A stretch of 64,000 bases of DNA from Acidobacteriota bacterium (GTDB lineage Bacteria > Acidobacteriota > Vicinamibacteria > Vicinamibacterales > SCN-69-37). The stretch is from the NCBI GenBank assembly GCA_016716905.1, contig JADJUS010000004.1, positions 558,001 to 622,000 on the forward strand, read 5' to 3'. The translations under genes and the position numbers were made by a program. Shown here in pieces: positions 60,990 through 64,000 of this stretch (position 1 is the first letter of the stretch; each line of letters opens with the position of its first letter). A model generated the notes under the pieces. That model worked only from the letters and a program-made list of their open reading frames with translations. It did not search any database and was not told the origin of the DNA.

Positions 60990-62984
60990 TCATGCCTTGT
61001 GTGACAGCACGGACCTTAGGTCTACGGCCCGACCTGTGCGAATCGGTTCCCACAGATCGCCAACGTCGCGAAAGCGGGCGGGCGCCGTGCGGATGGTGAA
61101 ATCACGCGGGTCCACACCCTCAGCCACTTCCGCCCACGTCAGCGGTGTTGACACGCCGGCATAGTCGCTGGCTCTGGCCGAATAGGCCGCTGCGATCGAC
61201 TTGCCAAGGATGTTCTGCAGATAGTCCACGTACACCGTGCCCTTCGGACGGTTCTTCACCATGCGCTCGATCGTGGCCACCTTCGGGTGCTTCGATGACA
61301 CGAGTGTCGCGATGACGTGACACAACAATTGGCCGGTCTGATACGTCGTCTTCTTCGGCAGCCTGATGTAGATGTGCATGCCGCTGGCGCCGGACGTTTT
61401 TGCCGCCGCGGGAATCTTCAGCCGGTCCAGTTCTTCCTTCACCCAGCGCGCCACATCAAGCACGCGTGCGAACGACGTGCCCTCGCCTGGGTCGAGGTCG
61501 ATAGCAGCAAAGTCCTGGTGCAGCGGGTCGCTGACGCGCGAGAACCATGGGTCCAGCGAGATGGATGCGAGCTGCGCCATGTACAGCAGCGTGACCAGCG
61601 AACCGCCGATTAGCCGCTCGCGTCCACCTTCGTCAGGCTCAATGGGGTCGACATCATCGTCGAGCACCTCGCGCCTGACCCCGGCCGGCGTCACCTCAGG
61701 ATGGCGCTGCTGATAAAACGCGTGCTGCTCGATGCCGTTGGGGAACCGCCGCATGATCATCGGCCGGTCCGCAATCACCGGCAGGGCGAACGGCGAGACC
61801 TCGACGTAGTACCGAAGCAGGTCGCCCTTCGTGAGCTTCAATGCCGGCCAGAAGACCTTGGCCAGGTTCGTCACCCGCAGCGAGTGGCCGCCCGGCAATT
61901 GCAGTTCGCCATCCTTGCGAGCGTCTTCCAGCGCATGCAGTCGGGCCACGAGCGCCATCAGCGGGTCGTCAGGCAGGCTTTCCGCCTTCGTGGCTTTCAC
62001 GCGAATGTCGTCGCGCTCACCGAGGTAGACGGGATGCCGCACCATGCCTTCTTCCGTCAACTCGGTGAACTCCACCTCCACGGCCATCGTCGGCCGTACC
62101 CAATGCGCTTTGGCGATCGCGCGCGACGGATCGGCGAAGGGAGATGTCTTGGCTGCAAGCGAGGTCAGCCGTCCGAACACGCGCGTCAACTCCGCTTCGT
62201 CGAACCCTGTTCCGACGTTGCCGACCCATCGCAGCCGTCCCGCCTCCGGCCGTCCGAGCACGAGCGATCCGAAGTGGTGGCGGCTGTTCTGTGGATCTGT
62301 CCAGCCGCCCACGATAAAGGTTTCGCTCTTGAGCAGCTTCAGCTTTCGCCACGCCGGAGACCGCCGGCCCGAGTGATACACCGACTGGCCTTCCTTGCCG
62401 ATCAGCCCTTCCCACCCCTCGCGTTTGGCGCGCTCCAGCATCTCGCGTCCGTCGTCGGCCACAATTTCGCTGAGACGGACAAGTGCCTTGCCGCCGGTCT
62501 TGACCGGCAGCGCGTCGTGCAGACGAAGGCGGCGCGCAGCCAGCGACAGCCCGCGCACATCACGGTCATCGTCTCTGAGCAGATCAAAGACGATGAGCGC
62601 GGCAGGCTGGGCCTTCTCGGCACGCACGATATCGGTGGCGGCGGTCAGGTGGATGCGCCCCTGCAACCGCCCGAACGGCAGCGGCCGTCCCCCCGCATCG
62701 GTGGCCACAATCTCGCCGTCGAGCAGCAACGGCCCCTTCAGCTTGCCGGCAATCTTCTGGAGTGCAGTGACGATGGCGGGGAACTGGTGGGCCTTGGCGT
62801 TGCCGTTACGCGAGTAGATCGCGACGTGGGCCGGCTGCCGGCCTGAGCCCGGCTGGATGTCGATGATGGCGCGGATGCCGTCGTACTTTGGCTCGTACAC
62901 CATCCCCGTCCTGACCACAGGAGGCGGATCGAGCGATGCCAGCATCGGCCGGACTTTCGAGGGGTCGTCACGCCACTTCGGCAC
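60990..62984 (-). CDS. ligD: ATP-dependent DNA ligase LigD, ligase and polymerase domains
   Basis: A 664-residue NHEJ protein in the order ligase-OB-polymerase. Motif I is EPKYDGIRA (Lys33 forms the adenylate), LLLDGEIV is motif III, EGLIGK motif IV and WRKLKL motif V. The polymerase domain has the catalytic pair Asp496/Asp498 in AIDLDPGEGTSF and GASGMHIYIRL. The 3'-phosphoesterase domain is absent, and no Ku gene is in the window. GTG start at 62984, just after a TAAGAT box. Confidence 0.92.
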   Translation of the reverse strand: MPKWRDDPSKVRPMLASLDPPPVVRTGMVYEPKYDGIRAIIDIQPGSGRQPAHVAIYSRNGNAKAHQFPAIVTALQKIAGKLKGPLLLDGEIVATDAGGRPLPFGRLQGRIHLTAATDIVRAEKAQPAALIVFDLLRDDDRDVRGLSLAARRLRLHDALPVKTGGKALVRLSEIVADDGREMLERAKREGWEGLIGKEGQSVYHSGRRSPAWRKLKLLKSETFIVGGWTDPQNSRHHFGSLVLGRPEAGRLRWVGNVGTGFDEAELTRVFGRLTSLAAKTSPFADPSRAIAKAHWVRPTMAVEVEFTELTEEGMVRHPVYLGERDDIRVKATKAESLPDDPLMALVARLHALEDARKDGELQLPGGHSLRVTNLAKVFWPALKLTKGDLLRYYVEVSPFALPVIADRPMIMRRFPNGIEQHAFYQQRHPEVTPAGVRREVLDDDVDPIEPDEGGRERLIGGSLVTLLYMAQLASISLDPWFSRVSDPLHQDFAAIDLDPGEGTSFARVLDVARWVKEELDRLKIPAAAKTSGASGMHIYIRLPKKTTYQTGQLLCHVIATLVSSKHPKVATIERMVKNRPKGTVYVDYLQNILGKSIAAAYSARASDYAGVSTPLTWAEVAEGVDPRDFTIRTAPARFRDVGDLWEPIRTGRAVDLRSVLSHKA

Positions 62985-62991
62985 GCGTCAG

Positions 62992-62997
62992 ATCTTA
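62992..62997 (-). promoter_or_regulatory. -10 box of ligD (near-leaderless)
   Basis: TAAGAT on the minus strand, 7 nt before GTG 62984, with no Shine-Dalgarno sequence. It lies next to a tandem repeat array. Confidence 0.4.
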
Positions 62998-63000
62998 CAG

Positions 63001-63391
63001 TCACGACGGATCACAGGGAGACGCAGAGGCGGGGAGGTTCTTCTTTGAAGTGCCTCGTGTCACGCCGCATCCATGACTCCAGGACCCCGGGACCCCAAAA
63101 CCGATCACGACGGATCACAGGGAGGCGCAGAGACACGGAGGTTCTTCTTCAAGAGCATCCATGTCACGCAGCCCTTCGGCCCCCAGGACCCCAGGCCCCA
63201 GGACTCCGACGGGCAAAGCCGATCACGACGGATCAGAGGAGGCGCAGAGACACGGAGGTTCTTCTTCAAGAGCTTCCATGTCACGCAGCCTTCCGGACCC
63301 CAGGACCCCAGGACCCCAGGACCCCAGGACTCTGGACCCTGGACTCTGGACCCTGGACCCTGGACCCCAGGACTCCGACGAGCGATGAGGA
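63001..63391. repeat. three tandem copies of a 104-150-bp unit with heptamer tails
   Basis: Each unit begins TCACGACGGATCA (63001, 63105, 63223), continues with GAGGCGCAGAGACACGGAGG-type sequence and a GTTCTTCTT(C/T)AAGAGC stretch, then CCATGTCACGCAGCC, and ends in CCAGGACC or GGACTCT/GGACCCT heptamers. The last copy has the longest heptamer tail (63297-63370). Short open frames through it are translated repeat, not genes. Confidence 0.9.
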
Positions 63392-63826
63392 TCACCGCGT
63401 GAAGGTGAACTGCTGATTGGTGGCCCACTGGCAGAGCCCTGCAGGCGTCAACGCGCCGAGCGTGAATTGCACTCGTGACGAGGAGGCCGTCCCGGTGAGG
63501 GTTGTCGACGCGGTGCAGTTCACCCCGCTGAGGAGCGTCTGGCTGATCGACACCGTGCCGGTGATGGTCGGCCCAACCTCAAGCGTGAGTTGTCCGCCAG
63601 GCCCGGCTGCCGCCGACCAGAGCCCGCCGGCGGAGGTGCCGGACTGCGTGAGCGTCACGGACACGGTATCGGTGACGGTCACCCCGGCCGCGACGAACGT
63701 CCATGTCCCGTTCCACGCGCCCCCGATGTTGACCGCCACTGGCGCTGGCGCGGCGGGCGAATCGCTACAGGCGGCGACCAGGGTGCCGCACAACATCGCG
63801 CCGATCACGCGTTGCCGAAAGGTCAT
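63392..63826 (-). CDS. small lipoprotein, unknown function
   Basis: A 144-residue lipoprotein with signal and lipobox LVAACSDS. The mature part is Thr/Ser/Gly-rich beta sequence (AWNGTWTFVAAGVTVTDTVSVTLTQSGTSAGG), like a small lipocalin- or sandwich-type fold, with two further cysteines. The start overlaps the stop of the upstream gene (ATGA). Its 3' end touches the repeat array. Confidence 0.65.
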   Translation of the reverse strand: MTFRQRVIGAMLCGTLVAACSDSPAAPAPVAVNIGGAWNGTWTFVAAGVTVTDTVSVTLTQSGTSAGGLWSAAAGPGGQLTLEVGPTITGTVSISQTLLSGVNCTASTTLTGTASSSRVQFTLGALTPAGLCQWATNQQFTFTR

Positions 63827-64000
63827 CGACTGAACCTGCCGGAGATCGCCCAGATGCCGCGACCGTACGTGGCCGCCAGCAATTGGCGCGTGGTGAGGTT
63901 GTAGGCCAGGCGATTCACCACCACCGGAGGCAGCCCCGTGCCGAACGGTTGCCAGTTCGTGGTGCCATCAAGCGTCACTCGAAAGACGCCGATGTCGGTG
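63823..64000 (-). CDS. C-terminal end of a BNR/VPS10-like beta-propeller protein (partial)
   Basis: Only the last 58 codons are in the window: GVFRVTLDGTTNWQPFGTGLPP, then VVVNRLAYNLTTRQLLAATYGRGIWAIS. This is the typical end of sialidase/BNR-repeat propellers of secreted proteins (ATYGRG(I/V)W). Co-transcribed with the lipoprotein. Confidence 0.7.
   Translation of the reverse strand, partial: TDIGVFRVTLDGTTNWQPFGTGLPPVVVNRLAYNLTTRQLLAATYGRGIWAISGRFSR

Noticed and set aside
63045..63428. Short overlapping frames with GPQDPRTPG-like repeats
   Set aside because: They are translations of the heptamer repeat array, with no signal or domain.
1..64000. tRNA, rRNA, insertion sequence, prophage or integrase genes
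   Set aside because: I looked for conserved tRNA arms, transposase motifs and terminal inverted repeats with target duplications and found none I could support.

Overview
The window is a high-GC bacterial chromosome segment with no rRNA, tRNA, CRISPR array, integrase or transposase that I can see. Gene content (TonB-dependent receptor with a carboxypeptidase-like N-terminus, FtsX/MacB permeases, a Ser/Thr kinase fused to TPRs, a BACON-domain lipoprotein, a clade II nitrous oxide reductase cluster, a transaldolase-glucose-6-phosphate isomerase fusion) fits an acidobacterium of the Vicinamibacteria type. That assignment is inference from gene families, not from a marker gene.

Layout. 1-8.3 kb: partial FAD oxidoreductase, a small secreted protein, an RND/MacA-type adaptor divergent from two FtsX permeases, and a TonB-dependent receptor. 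8.3-20 kb: small membrane protein, kinase-TPR receptor, Spy-like protein, GH31 alpha-glycosidase, a HEXXH peptidase with an MBL hydrolase, an esterase, and a VapBC-type toxin-antitoxin pair. 20-23.2 kb: cupin, small unknown protein, nitronate monooxygenase-like enzyme, methyltransferase. 23.2-34.4 kb: one long operon for N2O respiration: GltD-like Fe-S flavoprotein, Rieske protein, cytochrome b, pentahaem cytochrome c, nosZ, nosB, nosD, nosF, nosL, nosY. 34.6-42.6 kb: tal-pgi fusion, BACON lipoprotein, a hemerythrin-crp/fnr operon, a barrel-like protein with a metallopeptidase lipoprotein. 42.6-50.5 kb: TolC-like protein, YfcC-like carrier, DUF1295, mscL, lemA, a frameshifted M48 peptidase, glutaryl-CoA dehydrogenase. 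50.8-57.2 kb: phosphate-selective-type porin, CYTH protein, DASS carrier, CYTH-like protein and DUF4010 membrane protein. 57.2-64 kb: M55 peptidase, PLP decarboxylase, SnoaL-like protein, gluQ, ligD, and two genes at the right edge.

Three features stand out beyond gene content. (1) A palindrome ATGAC-N4-GTCAT (core TGA-N6-TCA, as for CRP/FNR proteins) lies before the nos operon and before the hemerythrin-crp/fnr operon. In both cases its centre is at -41.5 from a TAnnnT -10 box, which predicts a small N2O/NO regulon. (2) At least seven genes have a TAnnnT-like -10 box exactly 6 nt before the start codon and no Shine-Dalgarno sequence, which predicts leaderless mRNAs. (3) Period 7-9 GC-rich minisatellites occupy many intergenic gaps. 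They also enter coding sequence: one adds about 28 residues to the zinc loop of GluQ, and another sits exactly where the M48 peptidase changes frame. nosD is separately frameshifted at a G6 run.
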